From NCBI RefSeq assembly GCF_030411995.1, contig NZ_JASNRC010000001.1, forward strand, positions 1 through 64,000: DNA of 64,000 bases. Reading direction: 5' to 3'. The notes under the pieces are model-generated. The model saw nothing but the letters and a program-made list of their open reading frames with translations, ran no database searches and was not told the DNA's origin. This DNA comes from Massilia sp. YIM B02769 (GTDB taxonomy: Bacteria; Pseudomonadota; Gammaproteobacteria; Burkholderiales; Burkholderiaceae_D). This document shows, piece after piece, positions 7,876 to 16,460 of this stretch (positions are counted from its first letter, which is position 1; the number at the start of each line of letters is the position of its first letter). Position numbers and translations under genes: made by a program.

Positions 7876-8735
7876 TGGCCGACCAAAACCAGCCGCGCCA
7901 GCAGCGCCTGAACCGCAAGCCGGAAGAAGACGTCGGCCCGCCGGTGGTCGACATCCGCAATCTGTGGACCAAGTTCGGCAAGACCGTGGTGCACCAGGAC
8001 CTGAACCTGGAAATCTATTCGGGCGAGATCCTGTCGATCGTCGGCGGCTCGGGCACCGGCAAGACCGTGCTGCTGCGCCAGATGCTGGGCCTGGAACGGC
8101 CGACGCGCGGCTGCGTGCGCGTGTTCGGCGAAGACATCAGCGAGGCCGGTCCGGAACAGCTGCAGCGCATGCGCAACCACTGGGGCATGCTGTTCCAGCA
8201 AGGTGCGCTCTATTCGGCCCTGACGGTGTTCGACAACATCGCCCAGCCGATGCGCGAGCTGCGCGCCCTGCCCGAGGACGTGATCCGCGACGCCGTGCTG
8301 CTGAAGATGGACATGGTCGGCCTCGGCGCCGAGCACGCCAACAAGATGCCGTCGGATCTGTCGGGCGGGATGATCAAGCGCGCCGCACTGGCGCGCGCCC
8401 TGGCGCTGGAGCCGCGCCTGCTGTTCCTGGACGAGCCGACCGCCGGTCTCGACCCGGACCTGTCGGATGCCTTCGTGGCCCTGATCCAGGCCCTGCACCG
8501 CGAACTGAAACTCACCGTGGTGATGGTGACCCACGACCTCGACACGCTGTTTGCGCTTTCCTCGCGCATCGCGGTCCTGGCCGAGAAGCACGTGCTGGCG
8601 GTCGGTCCGTCGCGCGACGTGCTGCGGGTCGACCATCCGTTCATCAAACATTTCTTCCTCGGCTCGCGCGGGCGCCGTGCACTCGAAGTGCTCGACGAAC
8701 GCGACGAAGCCGCCGAAGACGAAGCGAAGGAGTGA
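7875..8735 (+). CDS. mlaF: Lipid ABC transporter ATP-binding protein (MlaF-like)
   Basis: This 286-residue ABC ATPase has Walker A GGSGTGKT, a Q-loop FQQGALYSALTV, the signature LSGGMIKRAALARAL and Walker B LLFLDEPTAGLDPD. The FQQGALFSxLTV-type Q-loop and MIKR signature are typical of MlaF/Ttg2A/MKL proteins that pair with MlaE and MCE proteins. It energises lipid movement between inner and outer membranes. It is the second gene of the operon, coupled to mlaE by overlapping stop and start. Confidence 0.92.
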   Translation: MADQNQPRQQRLNRKPEEDVGPPVVDIRNLWTKFGKTVVHQDLNLEIYSGEILSIVGGSGTGKTVLLRQMLGLERPTRGCVRVFGEDISEAGPEQLQRMRNHWGMLFQQGALYSALTVFDNIAQPMRELRALPEDVIRDAVLLKMDMVGLGAEHANKMPSDLSGGMIKRAALARALALEPRLLFLDEPTAGLDPDLSDAFVALIQALHRELKLTVVMVTHDLDTLFALSSRIAVLAEKHVLAVGPSRDVLRVDHPFIKHFFLGSRGRRALEVLDERDEAAEDEAKE

Positions 8736-8736
8736 C

Positions 8737-9684
8737 ATGGAAAACCGATCGTATGCCCTGATGACAGGCGTGTTCACGATTGCCCTCTTGGTGGCCACCG
8801 TGCTGGTGGGCCTGTGGCTGAACCGCGACAAGACCGAACTCTCACCTTATGAGATCGTCACCACCCAGTCGATCCCGGGCCTGAACCCGCAGGCGACGGT
8901 GCGCTACCGCGGCCTGGAAGTCGGGCGCGTCGACGAGATCATCTTCGACCCGAAGGTCACCGGCCAGATCCTCATCAGGCTGTCGGTGGAAGAAGGCTCG
9001 CCGATCACCACCACCACCTTCGCTTCGCTCGGCTACCAGGGCGTGACCGGTATCGCCTTCATCCAGCTCGACGACGAGCGCACCGGTTCGCCGCTGCTGA
9101 AGACCGACACCGATCACGTGGGCCGCATTCCGCTCCGCCCGGGCCTGCTGGACCAGCTGGAAAAGCGCGGCCTGGCCATCCTCGACCGCACCGAGGAAAT
9201 CACGGCGCGCATCAACAACCTGATGAGCGAAGAGAACCAGAAGACCATCATCGGCGCGTTCGACAACATCAGCAAGGCGGCCGCCGCCTATGGCGAGATC
9301 CCGCAGAAACTCGGCCCGACCATCGACCGCCTGCCGGCCCTGGCCGACAAGATCGACCGCAGCGCCGATTCCTTCGGCGCCTTTTCCGACAGCGCCAAGG
9401 CCACCGCCGACAATTTCGACCGCCTGGCCACCGGCCTGCAGGCGCCGGACGGTCCGCTGAACCGCCTGAACGGCGCCATCGATTCGCTGACCGGCGTGAC
9501 CGCCGACCTGGAAGCGGAAACCCTGCCGCACGTGGTCCGCATGACCGACGAGGCGCGCACCGCCCTGCGCTCGGTGCGCCGCACCGCCGATTCGCTCTCG
9601 GACCGCCCGCAAAGCATCCTGTTCGGCGCGCCCGACGCCCCACCCGGCCCCGGCGAACCGGGCTTCGTCGCTCCGACCAAATGA
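8737..9684 (+). CDS. mlaD: MCE-domain lipid-binding protein (MlaD-like)
   Basis: The 315-residue protein has a single N-terminal helix (ALMTGVFTIALLVATVLVGLWL), then an MCE domain (about 40-120; GLNPQATVRYRGLEVGRV) and a long helical tail. MCE proteins form rings that bind phospholipid in the periplasm next to the MlaEF complex. The tail is longer than in E. coli MlaD, closer to PqiB/YebT-type or beta-proteobacterial MCE proteins. ATG follows the mlaF stop by one base; the next gene overlaps by 4 bp. Confidence 0.9.
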   Translation: MENRSYALMTGVFTIALLVATVLVGLWLNRDKTELSPYEIVTTQSIPGLNPQATVRYRGLEVGRVDEIIFDPKVTGQILIRLSVEEGSPITTTTFASLGYQGVTGIAFIQLDDERTGSPLLKTDTDHVGRIPLRPGLLDQLEKRGLAILDRTEEITARINNLMSEENQKTIIGAFDNISKAAAAYGEIPQKLGPTIDRLPALADKIDRSADSFGAFSDSAKATADNFDRLATGLQAPDGPLNRLNGAIDSLTGVTADLEAETLPHVVRMTDEARTALRSVRRTADSLSDRPQSILFGAPDAPPGPGEPGFVAPTK

Positions 9685-10319
9685 GGACCATCCAGACCAT
9701 GATTTCGCCCCGCATCCTCGGCGCCGCCGCCCTTGCCACGACCCTTGCCCTGGCCGGCTGCGCCTCATCGAGTAAATCCAGGGCCAGCAACGACCAGTTC
9801 GACTTCGGTCCGCTCGGCGCACCGGTTGCCCAGATGCCCCAGGCGCCGCTGGCCGCCGTGGTCGTGATGGACGCCACCGGCTCGCCCGCCCTCGAAAACG
9901 AGCGCATGCTGTACCGCCTGAACTATGCCGACCCGCTGCAGGCGCGCACCTATGCCAACAGCCGCTGGAGCGCGAACCCGCTGATCCTGGTCACCCAGCG
10001 CATCAAGGCGCGCCTGGCCCAGTCCGGCGTCAAGGTCTTGTCGGCAACCGACACCATGAACAACGTGCCGATCCTGCGCATCGAGATCGACGACTTCACC
10101 CACGCCTTTGCCAGCGCCGCCCAGAGCGAAGGCCAGGTCGTGCTGCGCGCCTCGGTGTTCCGCGGCCACACCCTGCTCGACCAGAAGACCATCAGCCGCA
10201 CCGCGCCGGCCCCGAGCGCGGATGCCGCCGGCGGCGTGCGCGCCCTGGCCGCCAGCACCGACGCCGCCGCCGCCGACATCGCCGCCTGGCTGGCCGGAAT
10301 CGATACGCGGGCAAAATGA
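9681..10319 (+). CDS. ABC-type transport auxiliary lipoprotein (PqiC/DUF330-like)
   Basis: This 212-residue protein has a lipoprotein signal with lipobox LAGC (ATTLALAGCASS). Its beta-rich body resembles PqiC and other ABC-transport auxiliary lipoproteins, which anchor at the outer membrane and partner MCE systems. A second ATG at 9699 is a possible start. Its place directly after mlaD, with 4-bp overlaps on both sides, supports a role as the outer-membrane component. No mlaC-type periplasmic carrier is present in this operon. Confidence 0.8.
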   Translation: MRTIQTMISPRILGAAALATTLALAGCASSSKSRASNDQFDFGPLGAPVAQMPQAPLAAVVVMDATGSPALENERMLYRLNYADPLQARTYANSRWSANPLILVTQRIKARLAQSGVKVLSATDTMNNVPILRIEIDDFTHAFASAAQSEGQVVLRASVFRGHTLLDQKTISRTAPAPSADAAGGVRALAASTDAAAADIAAWLAGIDTRAK

Positions 10320-11476
10320 CCAGCAAGGCAGTAACAGACCCGGCTTCCAGCCCCGAGCTGCCCGAAGCCGCGCCGCGCCGTGGCTCGCCCGTGGCGCGCG
10401 CGGCCCTGCTCGCCTACTTCCTGCTGATCGTCTACGCCAGCTGGTATCCCTTCACCGGCTGGCGCAACAACGGCCTGCCGGTGTTTTCCTTCCTGAACCT
10501 GGTCAAGCAGCGCTACTGGACCGGCTTCGACGTGATGGTCAACATCGTCGGCTACGTGCCCTTCGGCGTGCTGCTGGTGCTGGCCATGTACCCCTTCCTG
10601 CGCGGCATCTGGGCCACGCTGCTGGCCGCCGTTATCGGCATCCTGGTGTCCGGCGGCATGGAGGCGGTGCAGAACTTCCTGCCCAGCCGCGTGCCCTCGA
10701 ACCTCGATCTGCTGACCAACAGCGTCGGCTGCTTCATCGGCGCCTGCATCGGGCCTTTCCTGGCGCGCGGCCTGCTCGACGAGGGCAGCCTGAACCGCCT
10801 GCGGCGGCGCTGGTTCGCCCCGCACGCCAGCCAGGGCCTGGTGCTGCTGGCCCTGTGGCCGCTGGCCCAGATCTACCCGCAAAGCTTCTTGTTCGGCCAC
10901 GGCCAGGTGCTGCCGATGGTGTCGGGCTGGCTGTCCGACTGGTTCGAGGAAGACATCGACCTGGTCGCCATGCTGCGCCCCGGCCCGGCCATGGGCGTGG
11001 AACAGTACTGGCTGTCGGAAACCATCATCACCGCCTGCGGCATGACCGGGGCGGCCCTCACCCTGCTGTGCCTGCTGCGCCGCGGCGCGCCGCGCTACAC
11101 CCTGGTGATGCTGATGCTGTTCGCGGCCCTGGTGCTGAAGACCCTGGCCAGTTCGCTGCTGTTCCGGCCGGATAACGCCTTTGTCTGGGTGACGCCGGGC
11201 GCCGAGGGCGGCTTCCTGATCGGCCTGATCATGCTGGCCGGCCTGGCATTCGCGCCGCAGATCGCCCAGCGCCGCCTGGCGGTGGTGACCCTGGTGCTGA
11301 GCCTGATCGTGGTGAACACGATCCCGGCCAATCCCTATTTCACTTCCACGCTGCAGGGCTGGGTGCAGGGAAAATTCCTGAACTTCAACGGGGCGGCCCA
11401 GTTCCTGTCGATTACCTGGCCATTCTTTGCGCTCTGGTTCCTGCTGCTGCCCTCGCATAAGTTAAACCGGCATTAG
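10316..11476 (+). CDS. VanZ family membrane protein
   Basis: The 386-residue polytopic protein carries the VanZ-like core in its N-terminal half (ASWYPFTGW; GFDVMVNIVGYVPFGVLLVL; SGGMEAVQNFLPSRVPSNLDLLTNSVG, cited in parts), followed by further membrane helices. VanZ proteins are integral membrane proteins of unclear biochemistry, linked in some species to glycopeptide resistance or cell-surface lipid traits. It overlaps the lipoprotein gene by 4 bp, so it is the last gene of the Mla-type operon. Confidence 0.85.
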   Translation: MTSKAVTDPASSPELPEAAPRRGSPVARAALLAYFLLIVYASWYPFTGWRNNGLPVFSFLNLVKQRYWTGFDVMVNIVGYVPFGVLLVLAMYPFLRGIWATLLAAVIGILVSGGMEAVQNFLPSRVPSNLDLLTNSVGCFIGACIGPFLARGLLDEGSLNRLRRRWFAPHASQGLVLLALWPLAQIYPQSFLFGHGQVLPMVSGWLSDWFEEDIDLVAMLRPGPAMGVEQYWLSETIITACGMTGAALTLLCLLRRGAPRYTLVMLMLFAALVLKTLASSLLFRPDNAFVWVTPGAEGGFLIGLIMLAGLAFAPQIAQRRLAVVTLVLSLIVVNTIPANPYFTSTLQGWVQGKFLNFNGAAQFLSITWPFFALWFLLLPSHKLNRH

Positions 11477-11490
11477 AACGGCGCATCCTC

Positions 11491-11669
11491 GTAGGGTGGG
11501 CACTCCGTGCCCACGCGGTACGCACGTATCCGAAGGCCGATAACGGTAAAGCGCCGCTCGAAACGCATGCGGCGGCCAGCGGCTCCGTTCAAGGTTAGCG
11601 AGCGATGTTTCGCCGCTGGAGGGGAAAGGACGTGCACGTCACCGCATGGGCACGGAGTGCCCACCCTAC
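11491..11669. repeat. REP/BIME-like repeat pair, copy 3
   Basis: The left unit is GTAGGGTGGGCACTCCGTGCC followed by CACGCGG. The right unit is a near mirror image ending GTGCCCACCCTAC. The roughly 120 bp between them is unlike the core of copies 7 and 8. It fills the gap after the VanZ gene. Confidence 0.85.
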
Positions 11670-11734
11670 AAAGCGGAAACGCTGCAGCATAAAGAGCGCG
11701 TATCATGGCGCATGGCCTCTGCATTGGACACGAT

Positions 11735-12061
11735 ATGAACGACGAAAAACCCTTCTACGAACACCACGTCTTTTTCTGCATGAACGTGCGCGAAGGCGAG
11801 AATTGCCGCCAGAGCTGCGGCAAGGCCGGCGCCGAGGTCGCGCAAAAGCACGCGAAAAAGCGCATCAAGCAGCTCGGCCTGAACCAGCCGGGCAAGGTCC
11901 GCATCAACCAGGCCGGCTGCCTGGAGCGCTGCGAAGAAGGCCCGGTGCTGGTGGTCTACCCGCAAGGCACCTGGTACACCTATGTCGACACCAGCGACAT
12001 CGACGACATCATCGACACCCACATCCTCGGCGGCCAGGTCGTCGAGCGCCTAAAGATCTGA
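11735..12061 (+). CDS. (2Fe-2S) ferredoxin domain protein
   Basis: The 108-residue protein has the thioredoxin-fold ferredoxin cysteine pattern: CMNVREGENC near the N-terminus and CLERC later, both needed to hold a 2Fe-2S cluster. Such small proteins act as electron carriers or assembly factors. ATG 11735 is chosen because the homologous region (YEHHVFFC) starts soon after. An in-frame ATG at 11705 would add ten residues. It lies 13 bp upstream of the hydrolase gene, likely one transcript. Confidence 0.82.
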   Translation: MNDEKPFYEHHVFFCMNVREGENCRQSCGKAGAEVAQKHAKKRIKQLGLNQPGKVRINQAGCLERCEEGPVLVVYPQGTWYTYVDTSDIDDIIDTHILGGQVVERLKI

Positions 12062-12074
12062 ATCCCTTAGCAAG

Positions 12075-12716
12075 ATGAACAAGTTTTCGAAGAAGTTTTA
12101 CCTGACCGGCCTGGCGGGCAAGATGGAGTGCCTGCTCGACCTGCCCGAGGATGCGCCGCGCGGCATCGCGCTGGTGGCCCACCCGCATCCGCTGTACGGC
12201 GGCACCATGGAAAACAAGGTCACGCAAACGCTGGCGCGCACCTTCGTTTCGCTCGGCTATGCCACGGCCCGCTTCAACTTCCGCGGCGTCGGCGAATCCG
12301 AAGGCGAGCACGACCGTGGCCACGGCGAGGTCGACGACATGCAGGTCATGCTGAACCACATGCGCGAACAGTATCCGGGCCTGCCGGTGGCCTTGTCCGG
12401 TTTCTCGTTCGGCACCTTTGTCCAGGCCCAGCTGCATGCGCGCCTGGCCGCCGAGGGCAACGAGGGGGACAAGGCGATCGAGCGCATGGTGCTGGTCGGC
12501 ACCGCGGCCGGCAAGTGGCCGATGCCGGCGGTGCCGGAAGACACCATCCTGATCCACGGCGAGCAGGACGACACCATTACCCTGCAAATGGTGTTCGACT
12601 GGGCACGTCCGCTGGAGATCCCGGTGGTGGTGATCCCGGGCGCCGACCACTTCTTCCACCGCCGCCTGAATCCGATCAAGAACATCGTCACCCAGATGTG
12701 GCGCCGCGACATTTGA
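12075..12716 (+). CDS. Alpha/beta hydrolase, serine-hydrolase type
   Basis: This 213-residue protein resembles the short dienelactone-hydrolase-like/YsgA group. The oxyanion region is HPHPLYGGTMENKV, and the nucleophile elbow GFSFG places Ser at 111. The acid is in HGEQDD and the His in GADHFFHRR. The reaction is ester, thioester or lactone hydrolysis on an unknown substrate in the cytoplasm. It shares a probable transcript with the upstream ferredoxin-like gene. Confidence 0.85.
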   Translation: MNKFSKKFYLTGLAGKMECLLDLPEDAPRGIALVAHPHPLYGGTMENKVTQTLARTFVSLGYATARFNFRGVGESEGEHDRGHGEVDDMQVMLNHMREQYPGLPVALSGFSFGTFVQAQLHARLAAEGNEGDKAIERMVLVGTAAGKWPMPAVPEDTILIHGEQDDTITLQMVFDWARPLEIPVVVIPGADHFFHRRLNPIKNIVTQMWRRDI

Positions 12717-12781
12717 AACCGGGTTAAGGCTGGGTTAAGATTTTCGGCTTGAAGACTGTAGAGTTGGCCCCAGCACTGGCC

Positions 12782-12787
12782 TATAAT
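12782..12787 (+). promoter_or_regulatory. Probable -10 element of the D-Ala-D-Ala carboxypeptidase gene
   Basis: A consensus TATAAT lies 82 bp upstream of the ATG. The -35 is weak, so regulation or an activator may contribute. Confidence 0.45.
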
Positions 12788-12868
12788 GGGTCTCTTCTTT
12801 TTCCCCAGGCAATGTCTGTACGGGCATTGTCTGCGCTTCACCCACCCACTGAACAGACTTACGCTCCC

Positions 12869-14014
12869 ATGAAAAAACTGATTGCGGCACTCGCCGCCAG
12901 CCTGCTGGTGGTATCGGCCAACGCGCAAACCGTTCCAGCGCCCCAGATTGCAGCGAAATCGTGGCTGCTGCTCGACGCCACCAGCGGCCAGGTCATCGCG
13001 GCCCAGGACCCGGGCCTGCGCATCGAACCGGCATCGCTGACCAAGATCATGACGGCCTACGTGACCTTCGAGGCCATCCGCGACAAGAAGCTGGCCCTGA
13101 ACACCATGGTCAACGTCTCGACCCGCGCCTGGAAAGTCGATTCGAGCAGCTCGAAGATGTTCATCGACCCGGCGACCCCGGTCAGCGTGAGCGACCTGCT
13201 GCACGGCCTGATGGTGCAGTCGGGTAACGACGCCGCCGTCGCCCTGGCCGAAGCCGTGGCCGGCGACGAAGGTACGTTCGTCACCCTGATGAACCGCGAA
13301 GCCCAACGCATGGGCCTGAAGAACACCAAATTCGCCAACCCGCACGGCCTGCCGAGCCCGGACAACTACTCGACCGCGCAAGACCTGGCCACCCTGGCGA
13401 CCCACGTGATCCGCGACTTCCCCGAGTTCTACAAGATCGACTCGGTCAAGCAATTCACCTACAACAAGATCACCCAGCAGAACCGCAACCGCCTGCTGTG
13501 GCTGGACCCGACCGTTGACGGCATGAAGACCGGCCACACCGAATCCTCGGGCTACAGCATGATCGCCTCGGCGCGCCGCCCGAACGGCAACAGCGGCGAG
13601 CGCCGCCTGATCTCGGTGCTGTCGGGCGCCAGCTCGGATGGCGTGCGTACCCAGGAAAGCCAGAAGCTGCTGAACTGGGGCTTCCAGAACTTCGACACGG
13701 TCAAGCTGTATTCGAAGGGCCAGGCCGTGGCGACCCCGGAAGTGTGGAAAGGTTCGCAGGCCAACGTGAAGCTGGGGTTCACCAACGACGTGCTGGTGAC
13801 GGTGCCGAAGGGCGTGGCCGGCAAACTGAAACCTGTGCTGGAGCGCAAGGACCCGCTGGTGGCCCCGCTGGCGCGCGGCGCCCGCGTCGGTACCTTGAAG
13901 ATGATGGTCGACAACAAGCCGCTGCTGGTGCTGCCGGTGGTGGCGCTGGAAGAAGTGCCGGAAGCCAGCATCTTCGGCCGCGCGTGGGATTCGATGCGCT
14001 TGTGGATGAAGTAA
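12869..14014 (+). CDS. dacA: D-alanyl-D-alanine carboxypeptidase (PBP5/6 family)
   Basis: This 381-residue protein has a signal peptide (to about AQT, residues 1-21), a transpeptidase-like domain and a C-terminal beta domain. It ends in an amphipathic membrane anchor (FGRAWDSMRLWMK). All penicillin-binding motifs are present: S56-L-T-K59, SGN in QSGNDAAVAL, and KTG in GMKTGHT. It trims terminal D-Ala from peptidoglycan stem peptides in the periplasm. The ATG chosen starts the signal peptide; a longer upstream frame is unlikely. A terminator follows. Confidence 0.93.
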   Translation: MKKLIAALAASLLVVSANAQTVPAPQIAAKSWLLLDATSGQVIAAQDPGLRIEPASLTKIMTAYVTFEAIRDKKLALNTMVNVSTRAWKVDSSSSKMFIDPATPVSVSDLLHGLMVQSGNDAAVALAEAVAGDEGTFVTLMNREAQRMGLKNTKFANPHGLPSPDNYSTAQDLATLATHVIRDFPEFYKIDSVKQFTYNKITQQNRNRLLWLDPTVDGMKTGHTESSGYSMIASARRPNGNSGERRLISVLSGASSDGVRTQESQKLLNWGFQNFDTVKLYSKGQAVATPEVWKGSQANVKLGFTNDVLVTVPKGVAGKLKPVLERKDPLVAPLARGARVGTLKMMVDNKPLLVLPVVALEEVPEASIFGRAWDSMRLWMK

Positions 14015-14034
14015 GCGTGTAACGCGCTTCGAAC

Positions 14035-14071
14035 AATGCCCGCCCGGCCTGTGCCTCGCGGGCATTTTGTT
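14035..14071 (+). terminator. Rho-independent terminator after dacA
   Basis: AATGCCCGC (14035-14043) pairs with GCGGGCATT (14058-14066), followed by TTGTTT. It lies about 20 bp after the dacA stop. Confidence 0.7.
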
Positions 14072-14093
14072 TGGCCTGCGGCTTGATGGTTTT

Positions 14094-14221
14094 GTAGGGT
14101 GGACACCTGTGTCCACGCGGTACGGCGGTGGATCAGTGTTTGCCACGAGATCATATGGGGCCGTATATCGATCGGTGAGACAGCGTGGACACAGGTGCCT
14201 GCGCGGCCCGGTCCACCCTAC
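14094..14221. repeat. REP/BIME-like repeat pair, copy 4 (GGACAC variant)
   Basis: The left hairpin is GTGGACAC-CT-GTGTCCAC inside GTAGG...CGCGG. The right unit carries an extra GC-rich segment (GCCTGCGCGGCCCG) within its arm before GTCCACCCTAC. It lies between dacA and the aldo/keto reductase. Confidence 0.85.
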
Positions 14222-14291
14222 GAAACCCACCGGCTAATCTGGCCGGCCACGGCTATAATTGACTGTTACCGTTCAAGCAAGAAAGTCCCCC

Positions 14292-15206
14292 ATGACCCAG
14301 CCCGCCCTCTGCCCTCGCATCGCCACCCGCCAGGGCGGTCTTGACCTGTCGCGCATCATCGCCGGCATGTGGCGCCTGGGCGAATGGAACATGCCGGTCG
14401 CGTCGCGCGTCGCCTTCATCGAGGAATGCATCGCCCTCGGCGTGACCACCTTCGACCACGCCGACATCTACGGCGACTACGGCGTCGAGGGCCTGTTCGG
14501 CGAAGCCCTGCGCGCCCAGCCCGGCCTGCGCGAGCGCATCGAGATCGTCAGCAAGTGCGGCATCAAGCTCTTGTCCGGCAAGCGCCCGGCGCATACCATC
14601 CAGCATTACGACACCAGCTTCGAGCACATCGTCGCCTCGGCCGAGGAATCGCTGCGCCAGCTCGGCACCGACCGCCTCGACCTGCTGCTGATCCACCGCC
14701 CCGACCCGCTGATGCACTTCGACGAAGTCGCCGAAGCCTTCAGCCGCCTGCAGCAGGACGGCAAGGTCCGCCACGTGGGCGTATCGAATTTCACCCGCCA
14801 CCAGTTCGAGTCCCTGAACCGGCGCGTGCCGCTGGCCACCAACCAGGTCGAGTTCTCGCCGCTGCACGTGGCGCCGCTGTTCGACGAAACCTTCGACGGC
14901 CTGCAAGACCTGGGCGTGGCGCCGATGATCTGGTCGCCGCTGGGCGGCGGGCGCCTGTTCACTTCGGCCGAACCGCACATCGTCAAGCTGCGCGCCACCA
15001 TCCAGGACATCGCCGACCGCCTCGGCCAGTCGTTTGCCAGCGTGGTGTTTGCCTGGATCATGGCGCTGCCGAGCCGGCCGCTGCCGCTCACCGGCAGCGG
15101 GCGTATCGAATCGATTCAAGCGGCCGTGGCCGCGACCGGCTTCGCGCTCGACCGCAGCGACTGGTTCGCCATCCTGCGCGCCGCGCGCGGGCACGAGGTG
15201 GCGTAA
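14292..15206 (+). CDS. Aldo/keto reductase, YdhF-like
   Basis: The 304-residue protein has the AKR barrel motifs: FDHADIYGDYG with the catalytic Tyr, SKCGIK with the Lys, and LLIHRPDP with the His. The HADIYG/LIHRPDP combination is typical of the YdhF-like oxidoreductase subgroup. It probably reduces carbonyls with NADPH. ATG 14292 is preferred over a TTG at 14259. A TATAAT at 14254-14259 may be its -10 box. The CsoR-type gene follows 4 bp after its stop. Confidence 0.88.
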   Translation: MTQPALCPRIATRQGGLDLSRIIAGMWRLGEWNMPVASRVAFIEECIALGVTTFDHADIYGDYGVEGLFGEALRAQPGLRERIEIVSKCGIKLLSGKRPAHTIQHYDTSFEHIVASAEESLRQLGTDRLDLLLIHRPDPLMHFDEVAEAFSRLQQDGKVRHVGVSNFTRHQFESLNRRVPLATNQVEFSPLHVAPLFDETFDGLQDLGVAPMIWSPLGGGRLFTSAEPHIVKLRATIQDIADRLGQSFASVVFAWIMALPSRPLPLTGSGRIESIQAAVAATGFALDRSDWFAILRAARGHEVA

Positions 15207-15210
15207 GACG

Positions 15211-15519
15211 ATGCCGGACCAGCTCAAGATCGTCGAGGGCAGCGCGCTGACGGCGCAGCAGAAGAAGGACCTGCTGAACCGCCTGGCGCGCATCGAGGGG
15301 CAGTTGCGCGGCGTGCAGAAGCTGATCGCCATGGCCGCCGACCCGTCGGATTGCGACGCGGTGGCCCAGCAGATGGCGGCGGCGCGCAAGGCGCTCGACC
15401 GTTCCTTCGTCCAGTTGTTGATGGCGACCGTGGTCACCGGCAGCGAACAGGCAGGCGACCTCGATGAAGCCCGTAGCACGGCGGCGCGGCTGGCCGCCCT
15501 GCTCGACAAGTTCGTTTAA
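15211..15519 (+). CDS. CsoR/RcnR/FrmR-family repressor lacking usual ligands
   Basis: The 102-residue all-helical protein carries the DUF156 core (LLNRLARIEGQLRGVQKLI and CDAVAQQMAAARKAL). The family represses genes in response to Cu, Ni/Co, persulfide or formaldehyde. Only the first conserved cysteine (Cys48) is present. The positions that hold His and Cys in CsoR (+25 and +29 from that Cys) are Thr73 and Gly77. It could therefore sense a thiol-reactive signal or have lost sensing. It is co-directional with the aldo/keto reductase, which may be its target. Confidence 0.85.
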   Translation: MPDQLKIVEGSALTAQQKKDLLNRLARIEGQLRGVQKLIAMAADPSDCDAVAQQMAAARKALDRSFVQLLMATVVTGSEQAGDLDEARSTAARLAALLDKFV

Positions 15520-16313
15520 GAGGCGGCGCCTTCTTCTTCGTCATACACCTTCGGCGGCGCAATGCCCCGCCAGCCGCCCTGCCAGGCGATGTTCAGCAGC
15601 AGGGTGGCGCAGATGTAGACCAGGAAGAAGAGCACGAAGAAGCGCGTCTGCAATATGATCAGGAGCAGCACCGCGGCCGCCAAGGCGATGTAAATTCCTT
15701 TGGTCAACTTTTGCTTGCTGCTAGGAAAGCGTACGGTCGAGACCATCAAGGTGCCGACGGCCACCATCAAGGCCATCACGGCAAATGCCTGGGCCATGTT
15801 CACCACCGGATCGGGCCAGGCCACCACCACCGCCGCCACGCAGGCCGCACCGGCCGTGATCGGCATGCCGACGAAGTAGCGCGGGTCGGTCTTGCCAACC
15901 GAGACGTTGAAACGCGCCAGGCGCAAGGCGCCGCAGGCAACGAAGATGAAGCAGGCCAGCCCGCCCATGCGTACGATGGTGGGATGTGCCGCGCCCAGCT
16001 GGGCGAAGCCGTAGCAGTACAGCAGCAAACCCGGTGCGCAGCCGAAGTTCATGACGTCGGCAATCGAATCGAGCTGGACGCCGAAGCTGGACTGGGTGTT
16101 GGTGGCGCGGGCCACGAAGCCGTCGAGGGCGTCGAACACGCCGGCCAGCACCAGCAGGATCGCGGCCAGCCGGAAGTCGCCCGGTGCGCCAACCTGGGCG
16201 TTGTCGACCGAGATCACGATGCTGCCGAAGCCGCAGGCGATCGACAGCAGGGTGACAAAACTCGGCAGGGCAAACTTGGCGCGCGCCAGGCGCTTGGGTC
16301 GGGGCTGGTTCAA
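15516..16313 (-). CDS. pssA: CDP-diacylglycerol-serine O-phosphatidyltransferase
   Basis: This polytopic protein of 265 residues carries the CDP-alcohol phosphotransferase signature DALDGFVARATNTQSSFGVQ followed by LDSIAD, which holds the metal-binding Asp residues. It makes phosphatidylserine, the precursor of phosphatidylethanolamine, at the inner membrane. The start is uncertain: a TTG at 16313 follows a possible TAGAAT -10 (16343-16348) and an AGCGGA site, while ATGs at 16400 and 16433 would add poorly conserved residues. Its stop overlaps that of the convergent CsoR-type gene. Confidence 0.82.
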   Translation of the reverse strand: MNQPRPKRLARAKFALPSFVTLLSIACGFGSIVISVDNAQVGAPGDFRLAAILLVLAGVFDALDGFVARATNTQSSFGVQLDSIADVMNFGCAPGLLLYCYGFAQLGAAHPTIVRMGGLACFIFVACGALRLARFNVSVGKTDPRYFVGMPITAGAACVAAVVVAWPDPVVNMAQAFAVMALMVAVGTLMVSTVRFPSSKQKLTKGIYIALAAAVLLLIILQTRFFVLFFLVYICATLLLNIAWQGGWRGIAPPKVYDEEEGAAS

Positions 16314-16460
16314 TTGGTGTCCGCTGGAGAAATGATGTCCGTATTCTACCGTGGCCGCCCGGGCACGGTCGCGCACGGTCGCGCACGCCCCGGCGGTCAT
16401 GCATTTTCGATTTGCCCTAAAATGGGCACCCACGGATTAGATCGATTTCAGGAGTGACGG

